From: Streptococcus minor DSM 17118 | GTDB taxonomy: Bacteria > Bacillota > Bacilli > Lactobacillales > Streptococcaceae | Assembly: GCF_000377005.1 (NCBI RefSeq) | Contig: NZ_AQYB01000032.1 | Coordinates: 124,001 to 188,000, forward strand | Direction of reading: 5' to 3' | Length of the DNA: 64,000 bases | Part shown: piece after piece, positions 8,554-16,906 of the stretch | How positions within the stretch are numbered: position 1 is the stretch's first letter | How the letters are laid out: each line of letters starts with the position of its first letter | Position numbers and translations under genes: made by a program | The notes under the pieces: model-generated | The model's input: only the letters and a program-made list of their open reading frames with translations | Database searches by the model: none | What the model was told of the DNA's origin: nothing

Positions 8554-9747
8554 TTATTCCTTATTGTGTTTTTTTGCATTGGAAATAATCATGCTAATGC
8601 CCTGTCCTCCTCCGATACAGAGGGTGCAGAGTCCCAGATGACCATTTCGTTTTTCTAATTCATGAATCAAGGTCACCAGGATGCGAGCTCCGCTAGCACC
8701 AATAGGATGGCCTAGGGCAATGGCACCACCGTTGACATTGACTTTTTCAGGGTCTATACCCAGTTCAGAGAGGACAGGGATAGACTGGGCAGCAAAGGCC
8801 TCGTTGACTTCAAAGAGGTCTATATCTATGATGTTCTTCTTGATTTTAGCTAGTGCTTTTTGGCTAGCAGTGATTGGTCCTAGTCCCATATAAGCTGGGT
8901 CTAGACCGCTAATGGCAGAAGACTCAATATAAGCTAGTGGCTCTAGACCGAGCTCAGTGACTTTGGTTTTTGACATAAGTATGAGCATGGCGCAACCGTC
9001 ATTGATACCTGAAGCGTTGCCCGCAGTTACGCTACCATCTTTTTTAAAGGCGGGTCTGAGGTTGGTTAGTTTCTCCAAGCTGGTTTCTCTAGGATACTCA
9101 TCTTGGTCAAACAGTATATCCTTGCGACCGCTCTTCACTGTCAAGGGGACAATTTCATCTGCAAATCGTCCATTTTCAACCGCCCTAAGGGCTTTTTCTT
9201 GACTGGCAAGAGCAAAGGCATCTTGTTCTGTACGAGTAATCTGGTATCTTTCAGCTATATTTTCTGCTGTGATTCCCATATGCTCACCACTGAATGCATC
9301 GGTCAAGCCATCTATTAGGAGACTATCTTCTAAGGTGATACTACCTAATTTTTTACCAAAGCGACTATCTCTAGATAAATAAGGGGCTTGGCTCATGATT
9401 TCAATACCACCTGCTACGACCACCTCTTGATCTCCAGCTAGGATAGACTGGGCTGCCAGTTGAACAGCCTTTAGGCCAGAACCACAAACCTTGTTGACAA
9501 CAAAGGCAGAAGTTGTATCGGGAATGCCTGCTCCCAAAGCAATCTGACGAGCAACATTTTGTCCTTGGCCCGCGCCAAGCACATTTCCAATGATCACTTC
9601 CTCTACTACATCTGGAGAAATGTTTGATTTCTTTAAGGTATAAGCCAAGACCTGAGCACCTAGGTCAGCCAATTTCATATCCTTGAGACTGCCACCAAAA
9701 CTCCCAATAGCAGAGCGATAAGCAGCAACAATCGCAACTTTTTTCAT
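8554..9747 (-). CDS. Acetyl-CoA C-acetyltransferase (thiolase)
   Basis: Condenses two acetyl-CoA to acetoacetyl-CoA, the substrate of MvaS. This 397-residue biosynthetic thiolase has the nucleophilic Cys in NKVCGSGLKAVQ (about 88), the catalytic His in GGAIALGHPIGASGARI (about 353), and the second Cys in LCTLCIGGGQG (about 383). It is first in the thiolase-mvaS-mvaA operon, so this strain encodes the whole route from acetyl-CoA to mevalonate in one unit. The promoter is an extended -10 (TGGTATAAT on the minus strand, 9795-9803). Confidence 0.95.
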   Translation of the reverse strand: MKKVAIVAAYRSAIGSFGGSLKDMKLADLGAQVLAYTLKKSNISPDVVEEVIIGNVLGAGQGQNVARQIALGAGIPDTTSAFVVNKVCGSGLKAVQLAAQSILAGDQEVVVAGGIEIMSQAPYLSRDSRFGKKLGSITLEDSLLIDGLTDAFSGEHMGITAENIAERYQITRTEQDAFALASQEKALRAVENGRFADEIVPLTVKSGRKDILFDQDEYPRETSLEKLTNLRPAFKKDGSVTAGNASGINDGCAMLILMSKTKVTELGLEPLAYIESSAISGLDPAYMGLGPITASQKALAKIKKNIIDIDLFEVNEAFAAQSIPVLSELGIDPEKVNVNGGAIALGHPIGASGARILVTLIHELEKRNGHLGLCTLCIGGGQGISMIISNAKKHNKE

Positions 9748-9794
9748 GTGTTTTCTTCAATCTTTCTTCTAACATTGAACTTTTTAGCCTTATC

Positions 9795-9803
9795 ATTATA
9801 CCA
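9795..9803 (-). promoter_or_regulatory. Promoter of the thiolase-mvaS-mvaA operon
   Basis: Minus-strand TGGTATAAT is an extended -10 box about 48 bases before the thiolase ATG. A TTGTCA lies upstream, but at 19 bases it is somewhat far. Confidence 0.6.
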
Positions 9804-9864
9804 TTTTTAGCCATAAAAATGACAAAATAGTCTCAGTCTGGGGGCTGATTTTCTCTCTTTCAAG

Positions 9865-9879
9865 ATGAAAACGCACACA
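9865..9879 (+). promoter_or_regulatory. Possible cre (CcpA) site before gpmA
   Basis: ATGAAAACGCACACA differs at one position from the cre consensus WTGNAARCGNWWWCA. It lies about 80 bases upstream of gpmA, a glycolytic gene of a kind CcpA often controls. This is a sequence match only. Confidence 0.4.
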
Positions 9880-9958
9880 GACCATAGAAAGACTAGCTTT
9901 TTTTAAGTTTTTTGGGTAAAATAGGAACTGTAAGTAAATTAAATAGAGGAGTTTTATA

Positions 9959-10654
9959 ATGGTAAAATTGGTTTTTGCTCGCCACGGTGAGTCAGAATGG
10001 AACAAAGCCAACCTTTTCACTGGCTGGGCTGATGTTGATTTGTCTGAAAAAGGAACACAGCAAGCCATCGATGCAGGTAAGTTGATCAAAGAAGCTGGTA
10101 TCGAGTTTGATAAAGCCTATACTTCTGTTTTGACACGCGCAATCAAAACAACCAACTTGGCATTGGAACATTCAGACCAACTTTGGGTTCCAGTTGAAAA
10201 ATCATGGCGCTTGAATGAACGTCACTACGGTGGTTTGACTGGTAAAAATAAGGCTGAAGCAGCTGAGGAATTTGGCGATGAGCAAGTTCATATCTGGCGT
10301 CGTTCATACGATACTTTACCTCCAAACATGGCTAAGGATGATCCATATTCTGCACACACAGATCGCCGTTATGCACACTTGGATGACTCTGTTATCCCAG
10401 ATGCCGAAAACTTGAAAGTAACCTTGGAACGTGCTCTTCCATTCTGGGAAGATAAGATTGGTCCAGACTTGGTTGATGGAAAAAATGTTTTCGTTGGAGC
10501 ACACGGCAACTCTATCCGCGCCCTTGTAAAACACATTAAAGGCTTGTCAGATGAGGAAATCATGGATGTAGAAATTCCAAACTTCCCACCGCTTGTTTTT
10601 GAATTTGATGAAAAATTGAATGTAACTGCTGAATATTACCTCGGTGGTGAATAA
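9959..10654 (+). CDS. gpmA: 2,3-bisphosphoglycerate-dependent phosphoglycerate mutase
   Basis: Interconverts 3- and 2-phosphoglycerate in glycolysis. The 231-residue protein begins [14 protein letters not shown], with the phospho-acceptor His of the RHG motif at about residue 9. The substrate-binding segment [16 protein letters not shown] (about 83-98) and the second catalytic His in [11 protein letters not shown] (about 180-190) are present. The longer GpmA-type insert distinguishes it from general histidine phosphatases. It is monocistronic: AGAGGAG precedes the ATG and a strong terminator follows at 10661. Confidence 0.97.
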   Translation: MVKLVFARHGESEWNKANLFTGWADVDLSEKGTQQAIDAGKLIKEAGIEFDKAYTSVLTRAIKTTNLALEHSDQLWVPVEKSWRLNERHYGGLTGKNKAEAAEEFGDEQVHIWRRSYDTLPPNMAKDDPYSAHTDRRYAHLDDSVIPDAENLKVTLERALPFWEDKIGPDLVDGKNVFVGAHGNSIRALVKHIKGLSDEEIMDVEIPNFPPLVFEFDEKLNVTAEYYLGGE

Positions 10655-10660
10655 GAAAGG

Positions 10661-10689
10661 AAAGACTGAAATCTGATTTCAGTCTTTTT
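10661..10689 (+). terminator. Terminator after gpmA
   Basis: A 12-bp stem AAAGACTGAAAT/ATTTCAGTCTTT with a 3-base loop and T run. Confidence 0.9.
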
Positions 10690-10738
10690 CTTTGATTTAT
10701 GCTATACTAAAATAAGAAAAAAAGATAAGGAGTTTACC

Positions 10739-11122
10739 ATGGCTAGTTTGAAAATGTTGCATGCTTGCTTACGGGTTGAAAATTTAGAAGCATCTCAAAA
10801 ATTTTATGAGGAAGCCTTTGGTTTCAAGGAAACCCGTCGCAAGGATTATCCAGAACACAAGTTTACCCTAGTTTATTTAGCACTCCCCGGTGATGATTTT
10901 GAAATTGAATTGACCTACAATTATGGTCATGGACCTTACACAGTGGGAGATGGTTTTTCACACCTGGCTCTCTCCTCAGATGACCTTGAAGGGGACAATG
11001 CGAAACACAAGGCGTTAGGCTATCAAACTACTGATTTGTCAGGTTTGCCAGGCAATCCAGGGCGCTATTACTTTGTGACAGACCCTGACGGCTATCGTGT
11101 CGAAGTGATTCGGGCAGACTAA
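10739..11122 (+). CDS. gloA: Lactoylglutathione lyase / VOC family protein
   Basis: A 127-residue vicinal-oxygen-chelate protein of glyoxalase I size. The four expected metal ligands are visible: His in LHACLRVENL (about 8), Glu in FEIELTYNYG (about 59), His in FSHLALSS (about 76), and Glu in GYRVEVIRAD (about 123). Glyoxalase I isomerises the hemithioacetal of methylglyoxal and a thiol. The strain also carries gor (52213), so a glutathione pool is plausible. Preceded by AAGGAG and TATACT; followed by a terminator. Confidence 0.85.
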   Translation: MASLKMLHACLRVENLEASQKFYEEAFGFKETRRKDYPEHKFTLVYLALPGDDFEIELTYNYGHGPYTVGDGFSHLALSSDDLEGDNAKHKALGYQTTDLSGLPGNPGRYYFVTDPDGYRVEVIRAD

Positions 11123-11136
11123 TTCTCTATAACCGC

Positions 11137-11164
11137 AAAATTGAGCTATTTGGCTCAATTTTTT
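11137..11164 (+). terminator. Terminator after gloA
   Basis: AAAATTGAGC pairs with GCTCAATTTT around a short loop, followed by T residues. Confidence 0.8.
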
Positions 11165-11204
11165 GTGTGGAAGACTAAAATTTCAAGTTTTTTTATGATA
11201 TCCA

Positions 11205-11233
11205 TTGACAGAGACTGACAAATGCATTAGTAT
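11205..11233 (+). promoter_or_regulatory. Promoter of the pgdA-like gene
   Basis: TTGACA at 11205-11210 and TAGTAT at 11228-11233 are separated by exactly 17 bases. The first codon of the longest reading frame (TTG) is part of this -35 box, so the true start must be downstream. Confidence 0.6.
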
Positions 11234-11264
11234 AGTTTGGATAGAAAAGAAAGAGTTTAGAGAA

Positions 11265-12662
11265 GTGAAGAAGATAGTCCTTATTATTGTTAATCTGTTA
11301 CTGGTTGCCTTGTTGGGTGTATCCAGTTTTTATTTATACAAAGTCTTACAAAATCGAGAAATAACACGGTTTATCGAGTCAAAACAAACGCATTTTATTC
11401 CAAAAGGTCAGTACGATCAACAGAAGGGAAATGTTGATTATCGGTACGTTATAGCTTATTTTCCTAAGGATTCGGAAGGTCATCGCATCGCTCCGGTTGA
11501 AAAAATAATTCATCAAAGAATTAAGCAGGGTACACGGGCTAAAGAAAAATCAACAGGCAAGATGAAGGAGCTATTGTTTGTTTCGACAGTAGACATGCCG
11601 AGCCATATTCCAAATGTGAGACGAGTTGAGATTTTTTCGGAAGCTTACAAAGTTTCTGGTTTTAAGATTCAACCTTTGGATAACGAAAAGCCTCAGGAGA
11701 TCTTATTGACAGAAAGCAATCAGCGTTTTAGTTTGTCTGATTTGTTTGCGGATATGGGAAGGGCAAAGGGCTTGTTTGCAGAAAAAATAAAAGCTGACTT
11801 AGAGAGCCAGCAAGCAGCTCCCGAGCATGTTAAGGCCTACCTTGCTACTTTTGAAGACTTGGATTTGCAGCATGTGGAGTTTACCTATGAAGCGAGTCAG
11901 ATTGTTCTTCACCTTTCAGAGCAGGAAGTTGGACTTCCTACTGTGACAGTGGCAATCAACGAGTTTTTTGATGTTGTGAGAGAACATTATTTAGTGGAAG
12001 CGGATCGCAAAGCCTATGAAACTTACCAAGCTGAGAAACAGCGCAAAGCGACAGAGAGAATGGTTGCTCTGACTTTCGACGATGGTCCTAATCCAAAAAC
12101 CACGCCAGCGCTTCTAGATATTTTGAAAAAACACAATATTAAGGCGACATTTTTCATTTTAGGTCAAAATATTGCCGGCAATGAGGGGATTATTAAGCGT
12201 ATGGTGGCAGAGGGACATGAGATTGCCAATCATTCTTGGAGCCATCCCAATTTTACAACCCTTTCTTCAGAACAAGTCAAACAGGAAGTCGAGCAGACTC
12301 AATCGGCTCTCGAGAAGATTACAGGTCAGAGACCACAGATGATTCGACCACCCTATGGTGCTGTAAATCAGAAGGTTATGGAGGCGATGAACTTACCAGT
12401 CATGTATTGGTCTGTGGATAGTTTGGATTGGAAAAGTAGAGATGCTAAAGCAATCTTGGAAGTGGTGAAGACCAATACTCGACCGGGAAGTATCATCTTA
12501 TTACACGATATTCATCAACCAACGGTGGATGCAGTCGAGTCTATCATCTATTATCTAAAGGAACAGGATTATTCACTCGGGACACTTTCCAATCTACTTG
12601 GTCCAAATCTTAATCCTAACCTTATTTATTACGACCGTGATGCAAGGCAGCCAGTTCAGTAG
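11265..12662 (+). CDS. pgdA: Peptidoglycan N-acetylglucosamine deacetylase (PgdA-like)
   Basis: A membrane-anchored polysaccharide deacetylase that removes acetyl groups from cell-wall GlcNAc, giving lysozyme resistance. GTG 11265 is chosen because AAGAG lies 9 bases before it and the longer frame starts inside the promoter. From this start it has 465 residues: one TM near 3-20, an extracellular middle domain, then a NodB domain from about 265. NodB motifs: TFDDGPNPKTTP (Asp-Asp), ANHSWSHPNF (zinc His pair), RPPYGAVNQ, WSVDSLDW and LLHDIH. It could be a PgdA paralogue, since the N-terminal part is not one I can match exactly. Confidence 0.88.
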   Translation: MKKIVLIIVNLLLVALLGVSSFYLYKVLQNREITRFIESKQTHFIPKGQYDQQKGNVDYRYVIAYFPKDSEGHRIAPVEKIIHQRIKQGTRAKEKSTGKMKELLFVSTVDMPSHIPNVRRVEIFSEAYKVSGFKIQPLDNEKPQEILLTESNQRFSLSDLFADMGRAKGLFAEKIKADLESQQAAPEHVKAYLATFEDLDLQHVEFTYEASQIVLHLSEQEVGLPTVTVAINEFFDVVREHYLVEADRKAYETYQAEKQRKATERMVALTFDDGPNPKTTPALLDILKKHNIKATFFILGQNIAGNEGIIKRMVAEGHEIANHSWSHPNFTTLSSEQVKQEVEQTQSALEKITGQRPQMIRPPYGAVNQKVMEAMNLPVMYWSVDSLDWKSRDAKAILEVVKTNTRPGSIILLHDIHQPTVDAVESIIYYLKEQDYSLGTLSNLLGPNLNPNLIYYDRDARQPVQ

Positions 12663-12668
12663 ACAAGA

Positions 12669-12695
12669 TAAAACGACCTCTAAAAGGTCGTTTTA
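12669..12695. terminator. Bidirectional terminator between pgdA-like gene and helicase
   Basis: TAAAACGACCT and its exact complement flank a 5-base loop between converging genes. Confidence 0.85.
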
Positions 12696-13775
12696 TACTT
12701 TGTACAGTTGTTGATTTTTTAGTACCAACTCAGACACAGGAGCATATTGTTTCAGTGTTTTTAGGTCGTTAGGGTTTGAAATAAAGGTAATGACTAGGCC
12801 TTCTTTTCCCATGCGCCCGGTACGACCAGCACGGTGAGTGTAGGCCTCCTGATTGCGGGGAAGATCGAAGTTGATCACACATTCCAAATTATCAATGTCG
12901 ATGCCCCGAGCAACCAAATCAGTAGCTAGAAGGAGGGTAATCTCCTTCTCTTTAAAGCGCTCAATGATGATCTTTCGGAACTTCACATTGACATCAGAAG
13001 CTAGGGAGACGACATTGGCTTGTCGATAGGCTAGCTTGTCTTCACTGGCTCCTAAATCTGACAAATTATTAAAAAAAGTAAGAGCTCGGAAATCAGGTAT
13101 GTTGGTAAATTTTCGTAGCAATTCCAGTCTGTCTCGCTTATCCACTAAGATGTAGCCATGCTGGATATTATCTAAAGAATGGTCGGTCACATCAATGATG
13201 ACACTATTTTCTGCAATTTTTTGACGGTCAAATTTGGCTGTCGCGCTCATATAAATGAGCTGATGGTTGCGTGCTACGTAGTGAAGAATTTTATCCACAA
13301 AGTGGAATTGAGAGTCACTAAAGAGCTCATCAAATTCATCCAAAACGATGATATCGACATTCATCATCTTGATTTTCTTGAGCTTAATCAATTCAAAGAT
13401 GCGACCAGGGGTTCCGATCAGGATTTCTGGTCCTTTTTTTAAGCGTTCAATCTGGCGTTTCTGACTAGAGCCAGATAGAAAAAGTTGAGGAGTCAGCCCC
13501 AGTGGCTCAGCCCAAGTTTTACAAACGTCAAAAATTTGACCGGCCAGCTCAGTATTGGGGGAGAGGATGAGGAGTTGTTGGGCTTTTTTAGGGGTTAGCT
13601 TCAGTAGGGTTGGCCATAGATAGGCTAAGGTTTTACCTGTTCCTGTAGGGCTAATTCCCAGTAGATTTTTCCCCTCAAAAATAGGATGAAAAGCTTTTTC
13701 TTGGATGGAAGTAGCTTCAGAAAAATTCAGCTGTTGGAGCTGGTCTTGCCAGCTGTTTGGGAAATGTTGGTGCAT
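12693..13775 (-). CDS. DEAD-box family ATP-dependent RNA helicase
   Basis: A compact 360-residue helicase with both RecA-like domains and little else. Motifs in order: Q-like ATSIQEKAF (about 21), Walker A SPTGTGKTLA (about 43), TPGRIFEL (Ib), Walker B VLDEFDELF, MSATA (III), ATDLVARGIDIDNL (V), and YTHRAGRTGRMG (VI). The DEAD motif reads DEFD here, a variation in the fourth position class. It probably unwinds RNA during ribosome assembly or decay. Single minus-strand gene with TATAAT upstream; no accessory RNA-binding tail. Confidence 0.92.
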   Translation of the reverse strand: MHQHFPNSWQDQLQQLNFSEATSIQEKAFHPIFEGKNLLGISPTGTGKTLAYLWPTLLKLTPKKAQQLLILSPNTELAGQIFDVCKTWAEPLGLTPQLFLSGSSQKRQIERLKKGPEILIGTPGRIFELIKLKKIKMMNVDIIVLDEFDELFSDSQFHFVDKILHYVARNHQLIYMSATAKFDRQKIAENSVIIDVTDHSLDNIQHGYILVDKRDRLELLRKFTNIPDFRALTFFNNLSDLGASEDKLAYRQANVVSLASDVNVKFRKIIIERFKEKEITLLLATDLVARGIDIDNLECVINFDLPRNQEAYTHRAGRTGRMGKEGLVITFISNPNDLKTLKQYAPVSELVLKNQQLYKV

Positions 13776-13894
13776 ATTTGCTTCTTTCTAGTCTTCAAAA
13801 CAAAGAGAGGTCTGATTTTCCCTGTTTTTGAGTATTTCATCTTTTATTATATCATGTTTCATGGTAAAATAGGTGCAGTAAAAAATAGGAGACA

Positions 13895-14527
13895 ATGATG
13901 ACAAAGAAACCGATTATAATTGGTGTAACAGGTGGTTCAGGAAGTGGAAAAACGAGTGTATCTCGTGCTATTCTAGATAATTTTCCAGACGCTCGCATTT
14001 CGATGATTGAGCATGACTCTTATTATAAAAATCAGTCCCATCTGACTTTTGAGGAACGGGTGCTGACCAACTATGACCATCCCCTAGCCTTTGATACAGA
14101 CTTGATGATTTACCACTTAAGTGAGCTCTTGGCTGGGCGAGCAGTAGACATTCCCATCTATGATTATACCCAGCATACTCGTAGTGACAAAACTTATCAT
14201 CAGGAACCTCAAGATGTCTTTATTGTAGAGGGAATCTTGGTATTGGAGGACAAGAGACTTCGTGATTTGATGGATATCAAACTATTTGTAGATACGGATG
14301 ATGATATTCGAATTATCCGTCGGATAAAACGCGATATGGTGGAGCGGGGTCGGAGTTTAGAAAGTGTCATTGACCAATATACCTCAGTTGTCAAGCCCAT
14401 GTACCATCAATTTATCGAACCTAGCAAGCGCTATGCAGATATTGTCATTCCAGAAGGGGTATCTAATATTGTCGCTATTGACCTCATTAATACGAAAGTC
14501 GAAAGTATTTTAAGGGAAAGAAATTAA
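13895..14527 (+). CDS. udk: Uridine kinase
   Basis: Phosphorylates uridine and cytidine to UMP and CMP in pyrimidine salvage. The 210-residue protein has Walker [15 protein letters not shown] (about 10-23), the acceptor-site segment [30 protein letters not shown], and the lid-region arginines in [16 protein letters not shown]. The start is ATG 13895 or 13898, both close behind AGGAGA. It is followed after 1 base by a PadR-type regulator, so the two are co-transcribed. Confidence 0.96.
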   Translation: MMTKKPIIIGVTGGSGSGKTSVSRAILDNFPDARISMIEHDSYYKNQSHLTFEERVLTNYDHPLAFDTDLMIYHLSELLAGRAVDIPIYDYTQHTRSDKTYHQEPQDVFIVEGILVLEDKRLRDLMDIKLFVDTDDDIRIIRRIKRDMVERGRSLESVIDQYTSVVKPMYHQFIEPSKRYADIVIPEGVSNIVAIDLINTKVESILRERN

Positions 14528-14528
14528 A

Positions 14529-15071
14529 ATGTCTAAACAAAGAATTCTACCTCATATCATCTTGGGTGTGATTTGTGCTAGTGGTAGTCGGGTATCGGGT
14601 AAGCAGATTACAGACTTTGTTTATCGGGAAATCGGAGAGTTTTGGCAGGTAGCGCATAGTCAAGTCTATCCTGAGCTGAAGCGCATGGTCCAAGAAGGTC
14701 TTTTGGAAGTCCATCCAGTACCCAATAATGATAAGGAACGACATTACACCATGACGGAACTTGGTCAGTCCTCATTAGATGAGTGGCTGACGGTTCCTAA
14801 TGAGGAAACTCCTCAACAGAGAGATATTTTCTCTCTGAAGATGTTCTTTATCAGCAGTATGGATGATGAGCGGATTGTAGGACATTTAGAGGGGCAAATC
14901 CTCCTCTTGGAAAAACACCTTCAACATCTCTTAAACCGTAAGGAAACTCTCTTTGATAAAGACTATATTGCCAATAATTATGGACATTATCTAGTCTTAG
15001 AAAGAGCAATTGCTAGAAACAAGGGTCAGATTGATTGGCTCAAAACAACCCTTTCAAAACATAAAGGCTGA
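14529..15071 (+). CDS. PadR family transcriptional regulator
   Basis: A 180-residue regulator. The N-terminal winged helix (about 8-85) shows the PadR pattern ILGVICA..RVSGKQITDF...FWQVAHSQVYPELKRM, then EGLLEV and YTMTELGQSSLDEW. The C-terminal half (about 95-178) is helical, matching the Vir_act_alpha_C dimerisation region. PadR proteins repress stress or efflux genes; the target is not visible. It is expressed with udk and lies just before the leucine-operon control region. Confidence 0.85.
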   Translation: MSKQRILPHIILGVICASGSRVSGKQITDFVYREIGEFWQVAHSQVYPELKRMVQEGLLEVHPVPNNDKERHYTMTELGQSSLDEWLTVPNEETPQQRDIFSLKMFFISSMDDERIVGHLEGQILLLEKHLQHLLNRKETLFDKDYIANNYGHYLVLERAIARNKGQIDWLKTTLSKHKG

Positions 15072-15099
15072 TAGTAGTTGGCCTTTTGTTTTTATATAT

Positions 15100-15114
15100 A
15101 ATTATCAGACAATT
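15100..15114 (+). promoter_or_regulatory. CodY-like box before leuA
   Basis: AATTATCAGACAATT matches 13 of 15 positions of the CodY consensus AATTTTCNGAAAATT. It ends 19 bases before the -35 box of the leucine promoter. CodY represses branched-chain amino-acid genes in Gram-positive bacteria when isoleucine, valine or leucine (and in some species GTP) are plentiful. Confidence 0.6.
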
Positions 15115-15133
15115 TTGATAATAAAGAAAATTC

Positions 15134-15162
15134 TTGACATATATCCTAAAATACAGTAAAAT
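15134..15162 (+). promoter_or_regulatory. Promoter of the leucine operon
   Basis: TTGACA at 15134-15139 and TAAAAT at 15157-15162 are 17 bases apart. Predicted transcription start is about 15169, giving a leader of about 170 bases. Confidence 0.85.
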
Positions 15163-15192
15163 AAATCTATTCTATCTCAAGGAGCCAGCCAA

Positions 15193-15240
15193 ATGAATCA
15201 GTACAGCAGTCAAAATTTATTGTTGCGGCGAGAGGACTAG
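15193..15240 (+). CDS. Leucine leader peptide (15 aa)
   Basis: A short frame encodes MNQYSSQNLLLRRED, with three successive Leu codons (TTA TTG TTG) at 15217-15225. AAGGAG at 15179-15184 is ideally spaced. Ribosome stalling at these codons when charged leucyl-tRNA is scarce would change folding of the leader RNA downstream, as in classical amino-acid operon attenuation. Confidence 0.85.
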   Translation: MNQYSSQNLLLRRED

Positions 15241-15322
15241 TGCAAACCAGCATTAGTCCTGTTTGGCTTACCAAGCGGGAATGTAGACATCTCGCTTGAG
15301 AAAGTGGGATGTTTTATTTTTC
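15233..15322 (+). promoter_or_regulatory. Transcription attenuator of the leucine operon
   Basis: Three helices are visible. First, AGGACTAGTGC (15233-15243) pairs with 15250-15260 around a 6-base loop and overlaps the leader stop. Second, 15273-15284 pairs with 15287-15297 (AAGCGGG against CTCGCTT plus ATGT/ACAT). Third, ACATCTCGCTT (15287-15297) pairs with AAGTGGGATGT (15302-15312) around GAGA, followed by TTTATTTTT, a classical terminator. The second and third share one strand and cannot coexist, as expected of antiterminator and terminator. Confidence 0.8.
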
Positions 15323-15341
15323 CAAAAAGTGAGGAAAGCTT

Positions 15342-16880
15342 ATGAGAACAGTTGAATTTTTAGATACCAGTCTTCGGGACGGAGAACAGACACCAGGAGT
15401 AAATTTTTCGATTAAGGAAAAAGTTGCTATCGCCAAGCAGTTGGAAAAGTGGGGAATTTCAGCCATTGAAGCTGGTTTTCCAGCAGCTAGTCCTGATTCG
15501 TTTGCAGCGGTTCAAGCGATTGCCAAAGCCATGACTAGGACGGCAGTGACAGGCTTGGCTCGCTCCGTTAAGGCAGATATTGATGCTTGCTATGACGCTT
15601 TGAAGGATGCAAAATTTCCCCAATGTCATGTTTTTATTGCAACCAGCCCCATCCATCGAGAGTTTAAGTTGCATAAAAGCAAGGAAGAAATCCTACGAGC
15701 CATTAGGGAGCATGTCTCCTATGCCCGGTCCAAGTTTGACGTGGTTGAGTTTTCACCTGAGGATGCGACTCGGACAGAATTGGATTTCCTTTTGGAAGTT
15801 GTTCAAACTGCGGTTGATGCAGGAGCTAGCTACATCAATATTCCTGATACAGTAGGCTTTACGACGCCTGAAGAATACGGTTATATTTTTAAATATCTCA
15901 TCGAAAATGTTCAAACAAACCGCGATATTCGCTACAGTCCGCATTGTCACAATGACTTAGGAATGGCTGTGGCCAATACACTTTCTGCTATTAAAAACGG
16001 AGCTGGTCGCGTTGAAGGAACCATCAATGGTATTGGTGAGCGGGCAGGAAATGCCGCGTTGGAAGAAGTAGCGGTAGCCCTCAATATTCGAGAGGACTAC
16101 TATCAAGTGGAGAGCCCCATCGTCCTCAAGGAAACAGTCAATACCTCAGAAATGGTCTCACGTTTTTCCGGCTTGCCCATTCCAAAAAATAAGGCTGTGG
16201 TGGGTGCAAATGCCTTCTCTCACGAATCTGGAATTCATCAGGATGGCGTCCTCAAAAACCCTCTAACCTATGAGATTATTACCCCTGAGTTGGTGGGTGT
16301 CCAATCCAATTCGCTCCCTCTTGGCAAGCTCTCTGGACGCCATGCCTTTGTTGAGAAACTCAAGGAATTGCAGCTGGATTTTGATGAAGCAGAGCTGATG
16401 GTTCTATTTGCCAAGTTTAAAAATCTGGCAGATAAAAAGCATGAAATTACCGATGCTGATATCCGTGCCTTGGTAGCAGGGACCACGGTTGAAAATGTGG
16501 AAGGATTCCATTTTAGTGATCTCAAACTATCTTCCAATATAGATGAGACTATTACTGCTACGGTCATCATGATGAACCAAGAGGCTGAGACAGTTGATTT
16601 GTTGGCAGATGGTCAGGGTTCCGTTGAAGCGATTTTCAATGCTATTGATAAATTCTTCAACCAAACAGTTCGTTTGGATACCTTTAGCATCGATGCGGTG
16701 ACGGAAGGGATTGATGCTCAGGCTGTTGTGCATGTATCGGTTGAAAATGTGGATACAGATACTATTTTCAATGCAAGTGGTATAGATTTTGATGTGTTGA
16801 AGGCTGCAGCTATTGCCTACATCAATGCCAATATCATGGTGCAAAAGGAAAATGAAGGGCAACTAGCCCGTCTGTCGTAA
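15342..16880 (+). CDS. leuA: 2-isopropylmalate synthase
   Basis: First enzyme of leucine synthesis: condenses acetyl-CoA with 2-ketoisovalerate. The 512-residue protein has the DRE-TIM catalytic barrel beginning EFLDTSLRDGEQTPGVNFS, with metal ligands in SPHCHNDLGMAVANT (about 198-212) and NGIGERAGNAALEE. A full C-terminal LeuA regulatory domain (about 390-512) is present, so leucine feedback inhibition is expected. GAGG precedes the ATG. First structural gene after the attenuator. Confidence 0.97.
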   Translation: MRTVEFLDTSLRDGEQTPGVNFSIKEKVAIAKQLEKWGISAIEAGFPAASPDSFAAVQAIAKAMTRTAVTGLARSVKADIDACYDALKDAKFPQCHVFIATSPIHREFKLHKSKEEILRAIREHVSYARSKFDVVEFSPEDATRTELDFLLEVVQTAVDAGASYINIPDTVGFTTPEEYGYIFKYLIENVQTNRDIRYSPHCHNDLGMAVANTLSAIKNGAGRVEGTINGIGERAGNAALEEVAVALNIREDYYQVESPIVLKETVNTSEMVSRFSGLPIPKNKAVVGANAFSHESGIHQDGVLKNPLTYEIITPELVGVQSNSLPLGKLSGRHAFVEKLKELQLDFDEAELMVLFAKFKNLADKKHEITDADIRALVAGTTVENVEGFHFSDLKLSSNIDETITATVIMMNQEAETVDLLADGQGSVEAIFNAIDKFFNQTVRLDTFSIDAVTEGIDAQAVVHVSVENVDTDTIFNASGIDFDVLKAAAIAYINANIMVQKENEGQLARLS

Positions 16881-16906
16881 AAGATAAATCAAGAAAGTAA
16901 TGTGAA

